Below the pieces are notes generated by a model. The model saw only the letters and a program-made list of their open reading frames with translations. It did not search any database and was not told the origin of the DNA. DNA of 64,000 nt, from positions 1 to 64,000 of the forward strand of contig CAKRFY010000010.1 of assembly GCA_934320895.1 (NCBI GenBank), given 5' to 3'. Source of the stretch: an uncultured Lachnospiraceae bacterium (GTDB lineage: Bacteria; Bacillota; Clostridia; Lachnospirales; Lachnospiraceae). The position numbers were made by a program, and so were the translations under genes. Shown here piece by piece: positions 49,948 to 58,000 of the stretch (position 1 is its first letter; every line of letters starts with the position of its first letter).

Positions 49948-49981
49948 ATGCCCATTTTTAAGAAAAAGGAGATATTTAATC

Positions 49982-50470
49982 ATGCAGAGAACTAAACTTC
50001 AAAACTTTATTTTTACTATTATCATGGCGTTTGTTATGGTTTATGGAATGGTATGCTATAATATTGCAATTGACAAAGGTGGCATGAGCAATGAAATATT
50101 TTTGTTAGCATTTCACGAAATGCCAATAATGTGGCCCATTGCTGTTATTCTTGAAATGTTTGTTTTTGAAAAACTTTCAATAAAACTAGCTTTTAGATTT
50201 GTAACGCCTGGAAAGGATAATGGATTTATGGTGACTGTGGCAATATCTTCAATGATAGTTGCACTTATGTGTCCTACAATGAGTCTTATAGCCACAGTAT
50301 TGTTTGCACATCCTGGATCAGAAGTTGTTGCTGTATGGCTTCAGAAATACATATTAAATTTCCCAATGGCATTCTTCTGGCAGACATTTATCGCAGGACC
50401 TTTTGTAAGAAATTTATTTAAGATATTTGAGTCCGATAAAAGATTGGAAAGCGAAGAACAAATGGTATGA
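49982..50470 (+). CDS. DUF2798-type membrane protein
   Basis: A 162-residue protein with about four helices, arranged in two similar halves. Each half has an FxxTxxMAFxMVYGMVxYN-like start (residues 8-27) and a second ISSMIVALMCPTMSLIATVL stretch. The function is unknown. The start at 49982 has GGAG 9 bases upstream; a frame from 49937 runs through the leader hairpin. Confidence 0.8.
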   Translation: MQRTKLQNFIFTIIMAFVMVYGMVCYNIAIDKGGMSNEIFLLAFHEMPIMWPIAVILEMFVFEKLSIKLAFRFVTPGKDNGFMVTVAISSMIVALMCPTMSLIATVLFAHPGSEVVAVWLQKYILNFPMAFFWQTFIAGPFVRNLFKIFESDKRLESEEQMV

Positions 50471-50535
50471 CATACAAGTTAGCATAGTAATATAAATATA
50501 TTTGTATGCAGACTGAATAAGATGATCAGATAATA

Positions 50536-50606
50536 AGGGGCTGTCGCATTAAGCATTATCTATATATTGTATAGATAACGCTTCGTGCGATAATCCCTTA
50601 TTTTAC
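50536..50606. repeat. Palindromic terminator-like repeat, copy B
   Basis: Shares GGCTGTCGCATTAAGCAT and GCTTCGTGCGA with the longer copy at 42080-42192. The outer stem is AAGGGGCTGTCGCA/TGCGATAATCCCTT with mismatches, and there is a central ATCTATA/TATAGAT pair. It lies between convergent genes. Confidence 0.65.
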
Positions 50607-50631
50607 ATTTAAATGATCATGATCAGTCATG

Positions 50632-51906
50632 TTAAAAGAAATATTTATCGGGATAACTGTAATCATTATATCGTGTGTTTACAATTATATATGGCACATC
50701 AATACCACTGATAATTTTATTTTGTGCTGCAATTGCTGTATATTCATTTTTGGTAATCTTGTTATATATTATAGGATATGTAGTTGCCGTATTTTCGTTC
50801 TTCCAAGGCATACACTGCATTACTCGTGGAATATTTTTGAAGGTACAACCAGTAATCTTAATATTCGAAACGCCACCACGCACTAAAATTGCTCTTAGTG
50901 TATTGCTTTTATCATATGATGTGTATTTTCCTTTATTGTTTTTACCAATATTTTCAAAACTTGTATTAGTTAAAGAGATTTTTTTCCAATTCATCATTTC
51001 TATGGCACCGCTTACACAGTTTTTTATAGAACAATTAGATATTGAAATATTTGTATGATATTTTTTAACAGAGTATTGGTGTGTGCCAATTGCTTTTTCA
51101 AGATTTGAAAAAGTACAATTTGTAATTTTTACATTCTGGTTTGCTGTGCAGTCATATTTACTCCAATCATGTGTAAACCCTTTTGTTTTTTTGTCAGGAG
51201 TATCAAGGTTGATAGCTTCGGATGTATGTCGTTTACTTGCTTTATAGCCTGTAAAGGTACAATTATTTACAATTACATTTTTAGAGGCATCCATTTCTAT
51301 GAAGTGACCATATTTCATGTTTTTAAATGTGATACCATCTATAGTGATATTTTTATTGTGGCACATGACAAGACCAATACAGTTTTGACTGTCATTTCCT
51401 TTATAATCCTGATCGATAATTGCTGTTCCTTTTGAATATATCTTTATATTGTGAACACCGTTATATTTTCCATGAACACCCTTTTTTTTGGCTTTGGATG
51501 GTTCAAGCAATTCAAAAATGCCACCACTTGGCTGCATTTCTTTTGAGTTTGTTTTCATTGTCTTTTTGATTGTTACACCGTCTTTAAGTTCTAAAGTAAC
51601 ATTTGATGGAATATATAAAACATTTGATATCTTATATGTGCCTTTTTTAAGGACTAATTTTCCACCACCTTTTTTTTCGAGCATTTCCAGGTATGAACGT
51701 ATAAGAAAATACTGTTTTGTAGCGGAATTGTATGCAGATGCATTTTTATAAGTTTCATTATAAGTAGATGAAGTTGGTGTAACAGTATAAGTCTTTGCGG
51801 CAGATGCTGTTTTTGAAACATAAAATGTTTTGGAATGTGATGTTATTGCTGTAGCAAAGAATACAGTGATTCCTGCGAGTATAAGTGATAATTTCATTTT
51901 TGACAT
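50632..51906 (-). CDS. Secreted right-handed beta-helix protein (pectate lyase/polysaccharide enzyme-like)
   Basis: About 424 residues. A signal-like N-terminus (LSLILAGITVFFATAITSHS) is followed by a long parallel beta-helix made of repeating strands such as NITIDGITFKNM, NVIVNNCTFTGY and NVKITNCTFSNL. This is the architecture of pectate lyases, polygalacturonases and related enzymes; no catalytic set can be assigned by eye. The start at 51906 follows GGAGG by 8 bases; the longer frame to 52014 is not used. It may act on plant polysaccharide. Confidence 0.8.
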   Translation of the reverse strand: MSKMKLSLILAGITVFFATAITSHSKTFYVSKTASAAKTYTVTPTSSTYNETYKNASAYNSATKQYFLIRSYLEMLEKKGGGKLVLKKGTYKISNVLYIPSNVTLELKDGVTIKKTMKTNSKEMQPSGGIFELLEPSKAKKKGVHGKYNGVHNIKIYSKGTAIIDQDYKGNDSQNCIGLVMCHNKNITIDGITFKNMKYGHFIEMDASKNVIVNNCTFTGYKASKRHTSEAINLDTPDKKTKGFTHDWSKYDCTANQNVKITNCTFSNLEKAIGTHQYSVKKYHTNISISNCSIKNCVSGAIEMMNWKKISLTNTSFENIGKNNKGKYTSYDKSNTLRAILVRGGVSNIKITGCTFKNIPRVMQCMPWKNENTATTYPIIYNKITKNEYTAIAAQNKIISGIDVPYIIVNTRYNDYSYPDKYFF

Positions 51907-51931
51907 TATATTTTCCTCCGTTTTTATTTTT

Positions 51932-51960
51932 ATTATAGATAAATATACAAAAATTTTCAA
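51932..51960 (-). promoter_or_regulatory. Promoter of the beta-helix gene
   Basis: On the minus strand TTGAAA (51960-51955), 17 bases, TATAAT (51937-51932). Confidence 0.7.
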
Positions 51961-52106
51961 GAACTCATAAATTGAAAGTAAAAAATAAGAAAATTTTAAT
52001 AATATTTTCGACATAATATGTTATACTTCTAGTGTATTTAAAGTGTTATAGGGAAGTATTTTAAAGCGGAGCATAGGTTCTGCTTTTTGCGTAGGGAGGA
52101 AAATTT

Positions 52107-53051
52107 ATGAGAAACAGACATTTTAAACATCTGACATTGTTAAGTTTTATTATTGTACTTATTATTGTTATTGCAGATACGGCAATTTGTGCCAGAAAAG
52201 AGATTACTCGAAAAAGCAAAAAAATTTCTTCAGTTATAAGTTCTGAAACAGACCATAAAAGTAATTCACATAAAAACAAGTCATCAAAGAAAAATAAAAA
52301 GATGATCAATACCGCTGGAAATACTGTTAAATCAAGATTTAATACACCAAGTGGATATACGAGAGATATTTCTAAAAATTCATTTGGAGAATTTTTAGAA
52401 AATTATCCATTGTATAAAAATGGGAAAAAGATTGTATTATATAATGGAAAATTAAGCAAACAGCAAAATGCCCATACAGCTGTTTTAAAAATGAAATTGA
52501 CAGATGGAAATCTTCAACAGTGTGCAGACTCTGTTATCAGGCTTTATGCAGAATATTATTATAGTCAGAAAAAATATAACAAAATAAAATTTCATTTGAC
52601 AAATGGTTTTGAAGTAGCATTTTCAAAATGGATTCAGGGCATGAGAGTGAAAGTTGATGGAAATAAAACATATTGGGTAAAAAGCAAGAAACCAGATAGT
52701 TCATATAAAACGTTTGATGAGTATCTCAAATTTGTATTTACCTATGCCGGAACTTTCTCAATGGTTCAGGAATCAAAACCAATTTCTGAAAAAGACATAC
52801 AGCCGGGTGATATTTTTATATACGGAGGTAGTCCAGGTCATGTGGAAATGGTTATGGATGTCTGTACAAATAAAAATGGAGATAAAGCTTTTTTACTTGG
52901 TCAGGGTTATATGCCAGCACAGCAGTTCCATATTCTTAAAAATCCGGCTGATAAACATAATCCATGGTATTATGTTTCTAAAATAAAATATCCGTTTAAA
53001 ACCGCTGGTGTTACCTTTAAAAAAGGCACACTTATGAGACCGGCTTATTAA
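52107..53051 (+). CDS. DUF4846 exported protein
   Basis: A 314-residue protein with one N-terminal hydrophobic segment (residues 8-27), a Lys/Ser-rich linker (40-75) and a DUF4846 domain. Conserved pieces are LQQCADSVIRLYAEYYY, PGDIFIYGGSPGHVEMVMDV near 235 and FLLGQGYMPAQQFHILKNP near 265. The GGSPGHVEMV element with later His residues suggests a papain-like or amidase-like fold, but no activity is established. GGAGG precedes the ATG. Confidence 0.85.
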   Translation: MRNRHFKHLTLLSFIIVLIIVIADTAICARKEITRKSKKISSVISSETDHKSNSHKNKSSKKNKKMINTAGNTVKSRFNTPSGYTRDISKNSFGEFLENYPLYKNGKKIVLYNGKLSKQQNAHTAVLKMKLTDGNLQQCADSVIRLYAEYYYSQKKYNKIKFHLTNGFEVAFSKWIQGMRVKVDGNKTYWVKSKKPDSSYKTFDEYLKFVFTYAGTFSMVQESKPISEKDIQPGDIFIYGGSPGHVEMVMDVCTNKNGDKAFLLGQGYMPAQQFHILKNPADKHNPWYYVSKIKYPFKTAGVTFKKGTLMRPAY

Positions 53052-53092
53052 CGAGTTCACAATTTTTTCACAAATTTAATCAGCACTCGCAC

Positions 53093-53121
53093 TTGACGAC
53101 TGCCAAAGAAAGTGGTATAAC
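53093..53121 (+). promoter_or_regulatory. Promoter of ctc
   Basis: TTGACG (53093-53098), 17 bases, TATAAC (53116-53121). The start near 53128 gives a leader of about 128 bases. Confidence 0.7.
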
Positions 53122-53127
53122 ACAATT

Positions 53128-53229
53128 GTATCAGAAAGATACCTAGTGATCACCAGGCGATTTCAAATTTTGCCTACAATTGCAGTGATACTAATATGGA
53201 AATATATTTCTATATTTGCAATTGCAAAT
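53128..53229 (+). promoter_or_regulatory. Structured 5' leader of ctc (L25), candidate autoregulatory RNA
   Basis: From the predicted start the RNA can form a 5-bp hairpin GTATC/GATAC (53128-53142). Next is a long arm TAGT(G)ATCAC/GTGATACTA (53144-53153 with 53185-53193), enclosing AGGC/GCCT. It ends with palindromes GAAATATATTTC and ATTTGCAATTGCAAAT (53214-53229) near the ribosome-binding site. No terminator-like T-run is seen, so control at translation is more likely. Confidence 0.4.
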
Positions 53230-53255
53230 TTTAATCGTTTTGGAGGAAAAGACAA

Positions 53256-53840
53256 ATGAATACTTTAAAAGCAGAGAAAAGAAATGCAAAGGCTAAGGCA
53301 TTGAGAAGAGAAGGTTATGTAACAGGTAACCTTTTTGGAAGAGAGATTGAGGGTTCTATTCCTGTTAAAATGGCTCAGAAAGATGTAAGTGAAGTGTTAC
53401 GCTATAATGACAAAGGAAGTCAGTTATTCCTTGAAGTAGAAGGAAAAAAGTATGATGTAGTCATTAAGGAAATTGATTATGACAATATGGCTAAACATGT
53501 TTTAGATATAGAGTTTCAGGCTTTGGTGAGCAATGAAAAGATTCACAATACTGCTGAGATCATATTACTTAATAAAGAAAAAGTAGTTGAAGGTGTTTTG
53601 GAAGAATTGCTTGAGGAAGTATCATATAAAGCATATCCTGCTGATCTTGTTGACAAGATTAAACTTGATGTTGGAAGTCTCAGACTTGGAGATACAATAA
53701 GGGTTAAAGATCTTGATATCTCAAAGAATGATAAGATTGAGGTTACAACAGATCCTGAGACAATAGTTGTAAATGTTATCGCATCTAAGAATAATCAGGA
53801 AGATGAGGATGAAGAGACAACAGAAACTACAGCAGAATAA
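53256..53840 (+). CDS. ctc: 50S ribosomal protein L25/general stress protein Ctc
   Basis: A 194-residue two-domain L25 of the Ctc type. The N-terminal 5S rRNA-binding domain (KAKALRREGYVTGNLFG near residues 11-27) is followed by the TL5-like C-terminal domain (VLEELLEEVSYKAYPADL) and an acidic tail. It binds 5S rRNA in the large subunit. GGAGG lies 9 bases before the ATG. Confidence 0.94.
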   Translation: MNTLKAEKRNAKAKALRREGYVTGNLFGREIEGSIPVKMAQKDVSEVLRYNDKGSQLFLEVEGKKYDVVIKEIDYDNMAKHVLDIEFQALVSNEKIHNTAEIILLNKEKVVEGVLEELLEEVSYKAYPADLVDKIKLDVGSLRLGDTIRVKDLDISKNDKIEVTTDPETIVVNVIASKNNQEDEDEETTETTAE

Positions 53841-53850
53841 AATATAAATT

Positions 53851-53900
53851 TTTAATGTTATTGAGCAAGTAGCAGAGCGGATTGCGAATATCCGCTTGAT
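53851..53900 (-). repeat. Dispersed intergenic hairpin repeat, copy 6
   Basis: TTAATGTTATTGAGCAAGT leads into GTAGCAGAGCGGAT, the loop TGCGAAT and ATCCGCT. This is the cleanest reverse-orientation copy. It lies directly downstream of ctc. Confidence 0.75.
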
Positions 53901-53914
53901 ATAAAGGAAGAAGT

Positions 53915-53943
53915 CAGAGTATTAAATACTCTGGCTTTTTCTT
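53915..53943 (+). terminator. Terminator after ctc
   Basis: CAGAGTAT-TAA-ATACTCTG stem followed by GCTTTTTCTTT. Confidence 0.85.
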
Positions 53944-53977
53944 TACATATAAATAAAAATGAGAAATGAGGAATGTT

Positions 53978-54979
53978 ATGGAATACTTAAAAATCATAAT
54001 TCCGATACTTGTCGGAGCACTGATAGGATACTGTACAAATTATATTGCGATCAAAATGCTTTTCAGACCGCAGAAACCAGTTTTTATATTTGGAAAAAAA
54101 CTTCCATTTACGCCAGGAGTTATTCCAAAAAACAAACCAAGAATCGCATCTGCAGTTGGTAAAGCTGTAGGACAGAATCTTTTTACGAATCAGGATATAG
54201 TAAATGCCATAACTGATTCTGACCTGAAACAACATATTGTTGAAAAAGTAAAGGAAACTGCTTTTGACAATGATAGTTCTATAAAAGACTATGTAACTAA
54301 GTATTATACGGAAGATTCTTTAGAAAAAAAAGAGGAAAACAAAGAACTGGCTAAGGCAGAATTAACGAAAGAGATATATTATGATGGAAGCACAGATGAT
54401 TATAGTGAAATTATCGATGAAGAAAATAATTACAATAAGATTAAAGATAAAGTGAGCGAAGTTATAACATCAAAGATAATAAATGCATTTGAAAAAGTGG
54501 ATTTGAATGCTCTTGTATCACAGATTGCCGGAAAAACATTAGCCGAAAAAGTAAAAGGTACAATGATGGAAATGTTTTTGAATGAGTCAACAATATCTAC
54601 AATGTCGGCTCCAATAGGAAATGCTCTTGCTGAATATATAAAAAATCATGGCGAAGAGCTTATATACCCGCTCGTCGATACAGAAGTTACAGCATTTATG
54701 GAAACTCCTGTCAGCGACAATCTCAAAGAGCTTGGTCTTGACACAGATATTTTAGATTCTGCAGTAACAAAAATTTTTGATACAGCGGTTTTAAAATGTG
54801 GAAATATGATATCCGAATATATTGACATACAGGGAATTGTTGAAGACAAGATAAACCAGATGGATGTAAGTGAACTTGAAGAACTTGTCATGCAGGTGAT
54901 GAAAAATGAACTTCAGACTGTAGTAAATCTCGGTGCACTTATCGGTGCTGTTATTGGAATTATAAACATATTCTGGTAA
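53978..54979 (+). CDS. DUF445-family membrane protein (YheB-like)
   Basis: A 333-residue protein with hydrophobic helices at both ends (residues 4-24 and 313-331) and a long helical middle. The family signature GYCTNYIAIKMLFRPQKP near residues 18-35 and FTPGVIPKNKPRIA near 44 are clear. In Bacillus the relative YheB belongs to sporulation-linked membrane proteins; the function is unknown. The start at 53978 follows GAGGA by 5 bases; an ATG at 53966 overlaps that site. Confidence 0.88.
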   Translation: MEYLKIIIPILVGALIGYCTNYIAIKMLFRPQKPVFIFGKKLPFTPGVIPKNKPRIASAVGKAVGQNLFTNQDIVNAITDSDLKQHIVEKVKETAFDNDSSIKDYVTKYYTEDSLEKKEENKELAKAELTKEIYYDGSTDDYSEIIDEENNYNKIKDKVSEVITSKIINAFEKVDLNALVSQIAGKTLAEKVKGTMMEMFLNESTISTMSAPIGNALAEYIKNHGEELIYPLVDTEVTAFMETPVSDNLKELGLDTDILDSAVTKIFDTAVLKCGNMISEYIDIQGIVEDKINQMDVSELEELVMQVMKNELQTVVNLGALIGAVIGIINIFW

Positions 54980-55126
54980 TGATACATTGTATCAATAACC
55001 TTATTGACTGCAAATGATAATTAGTGTAGCATTAAATTACAAGTTAGGCATATCTAACAAAAGTTTCAAAATGTTAATCGAACATTGACAGCTTATAATA
55101 TCTAATTAACATTTGCAGGAGGTTAT

Positions 55127-55753
55127 ATGAAAACAGATGTACTTTGTTTATTAAAGAATATGGATAAACATGATGCAGGACTACAACTTGCACTACAATG
55201 TGCACCGGTTATTACAGGTATAAAAGTTTCCAACCTTTTTATAATAGATAAAGACAAGACAGGTGAATTGTATGACATTATAGAAGGAACCGATATATCA
55301 GCATATTTTTTATATGAGGATAACGTTAAAGTAAATATTCTTCTTTACAGAAAAAATGAACTTCAACAATATCTTTTACAGAAAGAAAATCAGAAGTTTA
55401 TAAGAGCACTAGGTTATAACAGTGTTTATATTGATGAATTACTCCCTGAGTTTTCGATAAGGTTTTCACTTTACCAGCTTACACAAAATGAATTTCCTCA
55501 CGAGATGGGAATATTGCTTGGATATCCGATAGAAGATGTGAAAGGCTTTATAATAAACAGTGGAAAAAATGAATTATATACAGGTTATTGGAAAGTCTAT
55601 GAAAATCTTCCTGAAAAACTTATTTTATTTAATTATTATGAGGCAGCAAGAGAACACTTTATATGTCTTGTTGCAAAAGGAATGGATATGAACAAAATCC
55701 TTATGATGTACAGCCGTGCCAGAAAAAAATACTTGCAATTCCAGATGAATTGA
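55127..55753 (+). CDS. DUF3793-family protein
   Basis: A 208-residue soluble protein. Recognisable family features are CAPVITGIKVSNLFII near residues 23-38, FPHEMGILLGYPIEDVKGFI near 124 and a C-terminal YSRARKKYL. The family occurs in Clostridia and its function is unknown. The AGGAGG site lies 5 bases before the ATG. The promoter of the following riboswitch overlaps its stop codon. Confidence 0.88.
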   Translation: MKTDVLCLLKNMDKHDAGLQLALQCAPVITGIKVSNLFIIDKDKTGELYDIIEGTDISAYFLYEDNVKVNILLYRKNELQQYLLQKENQKFIRALGYNSVYIDELLPEFSIRFSLYQLTQNEFPHEMGILLGYPIEDVKGFIINSGKNELYTGYWKVYENLPEKLILFNYYEAAREHFICLVAKGMDMNKILMMYSRARKKYLQFQMN

Positions 55754-55759
55754 TATAAT
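55733..55759 (+). promoter_or_regulatory. Promoter of the NiCo riboswitch transcript
   Basis: TTGCAA (55733-55738), 15 bases, TATAAT (55754-55759) with an extended TG at 55751-55752. Confidence 0.55.
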
Positions 55760-55810
55760 ATATTGTAAATAAAAACTATTAAAACTCTTTGCACTGCATA
55801 TATTTACTAC

Positions 55811-55909
55811 AGTACAAACTGAACAGGCCGATAGGAGCCGGGTCACATTAGTGACAGTGGATGAATTATATAGCTTAAAGATTATTTGATCCACGGGACA
55901 GTAGTTACT
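55811..55909 (+). ncRNA. NiCo (czcD) riboswitch aptamer
   Basis: The sequence reproduces the known nickel/cobalt aptamer layout. ACTGAACAGGC is followed by a short arm closed by GGC/GCC, then GGG. P3 is GTCAC-ATTA-GTGAC and P4 is GTGGAT...ATCCAC (55857-55894), followed by the invariant GGGACAG (55895-55901). P1 closes by ACTG/CAGT and, past a 3x3 loop, AGTA/TACT. The second arm is unusually short. A cation-diffusion exporter follows, as in known examples. Metal binding should stabilise P1 and stop the following terminator from forming. Confidence 0.88.
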
Positions 55910-55932
55910 TATACTGACCCGTGTTTCTTTTT
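55894..55932 (+). terminator. Riboswitch expression-platform terminator 1
   Basis: CGGG-A-CAGTA (55894-55903) pairs with TACTG-A-CCCG (55912-55921), followed by TGTTTCTTTTT. Its 5' arm is the 3' side of aptamer P1 plus the conserved GGGACAG, so aptamer and terminator exclude each other. Confidence 0.8.
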
Positions 55933-55944
55933 CTCAAAATTTTG

Positions 55945-55986
55945 AAAGTGAAAATCCGGGACAGTATGGATTTTCACTTTTTATTT
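55945..55986 (+). terminator. Second terminator downstream of the riboswitch
   Basis: A perfect 13-bp stem (55945-55957 with 55968-55980) runs into TTTATTTT. Its 10-base loop GGGACAGTAT repeats the 5' arm of terminator 1. Confidence 0.85.
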
Positions 55987-56039
55987 TGCAATAAAAAGCT
56001 ATAAGAAGGCGTGCTCAGTTAAAAAGGAGGCAATTTATT

Positions 56040-56924
56040 ATGACTAATGTAAAAGACTATGAAAAAACGGCAATGAAGGTTTCTGCCATAAGTGTTATCT
56101 GGAATCTGATCTTATCTGTAGGAAAATTTTTTGCAGGTATTTTTGCAAATTCAGGTGCTATGATAAGTGATGCAGTTCATTCAGCGTCTGATGTTTTTAG
56201 TACAGTAATTGTTATGATAGGTGTGAAAATATCAAGCAGAGATTCAGATACTGACCATCCATACGGACATGAGAGACTTGAATGTGTTGCAGCTATAATT
56301 CTTGCTACCGTACTCGCTGCGACAGGTATAGGGATTGGATATGGTGCAGTTGTAAAAATAGTTTCAAAAGATTATAATGTTTCAATGCCGGGAATTTTGG
56401 CACTCATTGCTGCAATTATATCAATAATAGTAAAAGAAATGATGTTTTGGTATACAAGATACTATGCAAAACAGATAGATTCTAGTGCACTTATGGCAGA
56501 TGCATGGCATCACAGATCTGATTCTCTTTCTTCAATAGGTGCTCTTATCGGTATTGCAGGTGCAAGACTTGGATTTGGGATCATGGAGCCTTTGGCATCC
56601 GTAGTCATATGTATTTTTATTGAGAAAGCAGCACTTGACATATTTATGGATGCGGTAAATAAAATGGTTGATAAAGCCTGTGATAGTGAAACTGTTGACA
56701 AATTGAAAAAATGTGCAATGAATGTAACAGGAGTTGAAAATATTGACCTTTTAAGAACAAGGGTATTCGGAAATAAGATATATGTTGATATGGAGATTGC
56801 AGCTGATGGAAATAAAACTTTGAATGAGACACATGCAGTAGCTGAAAATGTACATGATGCCATTGAGAATGGATTTCCAAAAGTAAAACATATCATGGTC
56901 CATGTAAATCCGGCAAAAAAATAA
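56040..56924 (+). CDS. Cation diffusion facilitator exporter (CzcD/FieF-type)
   Basis: A 294-residue inner-membrane metal/proton antiporter with six helices and a cytosolic C-terminal domain. The metal site is made of SDAVHSASD in helix 2 (near residue 41) and DAWHHRSD in helix 5 (near 155). HPYGHERLE, a second site, is near 76. The upstream NiCo riboswitch predicts export of cobalt or nickel. AAGGAGG lies 8 bases before the ATG. Confidence 0.94.
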   Translation: MTNVKDYEKTAMKVSAISVIWNLILSVGKFFAGIFANSGAMISDAVHSASDVFSTVIVMIGVKISSRDSDTDHPYGHERLECVAAIILATVLAATGIGIGYGAVVKIVSKDYNVSMPGILALIAAIISIIVKEMMFWYTRYYAKQIDSSALMADAWHHRSDSLSSIGALIGIAGARLGFGIMEPLASVVICIFIEKAALDIFMDAVNKMVDKACDSETVDKLKKCAMNVTGVENIDLLRTRVFGNKIYVDMEIAADGNKTLNETHAVAENVHDAIENGFPKVKHIMVHVNPAKK

Positions 56925-56943
56925 CAACGAGGATTGTATCTAT

Positions 56944-57900
56944 ATGACTTTAGCTGATAAGACAAATAAAAAAGAAATAAAAGAACATAATATTTTTAAT
57001 AAAAAATATACAGTAGTTATATTCGCTATTATTGCCATGTTTTCATGGAGCTGCGCATTTCCATTTATAAAAATTGGAATGCGCGAATTTGCAATATCAG
57101 GCAATGATACTGCTGGTAAGATGCTATTTGCGGGAATAAGGTTTTTATTAGCAGGTATTATTACGCTTATAATTTCATTTTTAAAAAACAGGGATATAAA
57201 AATAGATTCAATAAAAAGTTTTGGATGGCTTTTTTTATATGGATTTGTAAATACAGGATTTCATTACTTTTGCTTTTACATGGGACTTTCTAATTGCAGC
57301 GGAAGTAAATCGTCAATAATAGATTCACTTGGAACATTCTGGCTTATATTTCTTGCTGCAATATTTTTCAAAGAAAAAATTACAGCTAATAAAGTAATAG
57401 GATGTATATTCGGGTTTGCTGGAATAATAACTGCAAACTTTAGTACAGATATAATAAGCAGTATCTCATTTAAGGGCGAGGGATTTCTTCTTATAAGTAC
57501 AATGTGTGCTGCATTTGGAGGGATCATTACTAGAATTGTTACAACAAATAAGGGAATAAGTGTTATAAAAGCAACAGGATATGGACTTACTTTTGGAGGA
57601 CTTCTCCTTCTGGCAGGAGGTATTATATCCGGAGGAACACTACTTACCAGAATAACATTAAATGGTATTGTTGTTCTTACATGTCTTATTCTGATCTCCG
57701 TAATAGGTTTTGTGTTATATAATCAGCTTTTATCATATAATCCGGTTGGACAGATAGCTATATTTAATGTGCTTATTCCTGTCTTTGGAACACTTACATC
57801 TTGTGTCATGATTGGTGAAAAATTTTATTTAAGATATATTATGTCGATTATATTTGTTGGCATCGGAATTTGGTTTGTCAATAAAGAAAGTTTTAAATAA
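56944..57900 (+). CDS. EamA/DMT-family transporter
   Basis: A 318-residue membrane protein with ten predicted helices in two EamA repeats. Typical segments are FSWSCAFPFIKIGMREF near residue 33 and FNVLIPVFGTLTSCVMIGEKF near 279. The family exports amino acids, sugars or other metabolites; the substrate is unknown. The gene lies 19 bases after the metal exporter with GAGGA before its ATG, so it is probably under the same riboswitch. Confidence 0.88.
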   Translation: MTLADKTNKKEIKEHNIFNKKYTVVIFAIIAMFSWSCAFPFIKIGMREFAISGNDTAGKMLFAGIRFLLAGIITLIISFLKNRDIKIDSIKSFGWLFLYGFVNTGFHYFCFYMGLSNCSGSKSSIIDSLGTFWLIFLAAIFFKEKITANKVIGCIFGFAGIITANFSTDIISSISFKGEGFLLISTMCAAFGGIITRIVTTNKGISVIKATGYGLTFGGLLLLAGGIISGGTLLTRITLNGIVVLTCLILISVIGFVLYNQLLSYNPVGQIAIFNVLIPVFGTLTSCVMIGEKFYLRYIMSIIFVGIGIWFVNKESFK

Positions 57901-58000
57901 AAATAAAAAATACTATTTAATCTCTTGCAAATATTAAATATAAGTAATATACTAAATGTGATTAATGTACATATAGTAAAAAAGATTTTTGGAGGGTGTC

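Noticed and set aside
53080..53100. CIRCE heat-shock operator before ctc
   Set aside because: Only one half resembling AGCACTC is present; the matching GAGTGCT half is missing.
53859..53900. tRNA-like fragment in the dispersed repeat (GTAGCAGAGCGG)
   Set aside because: It looks like a tRNA D-arm at first sight, but no acceptor, anticodon or T-arm follows, and the same block recurs in non-tRNA contexts.
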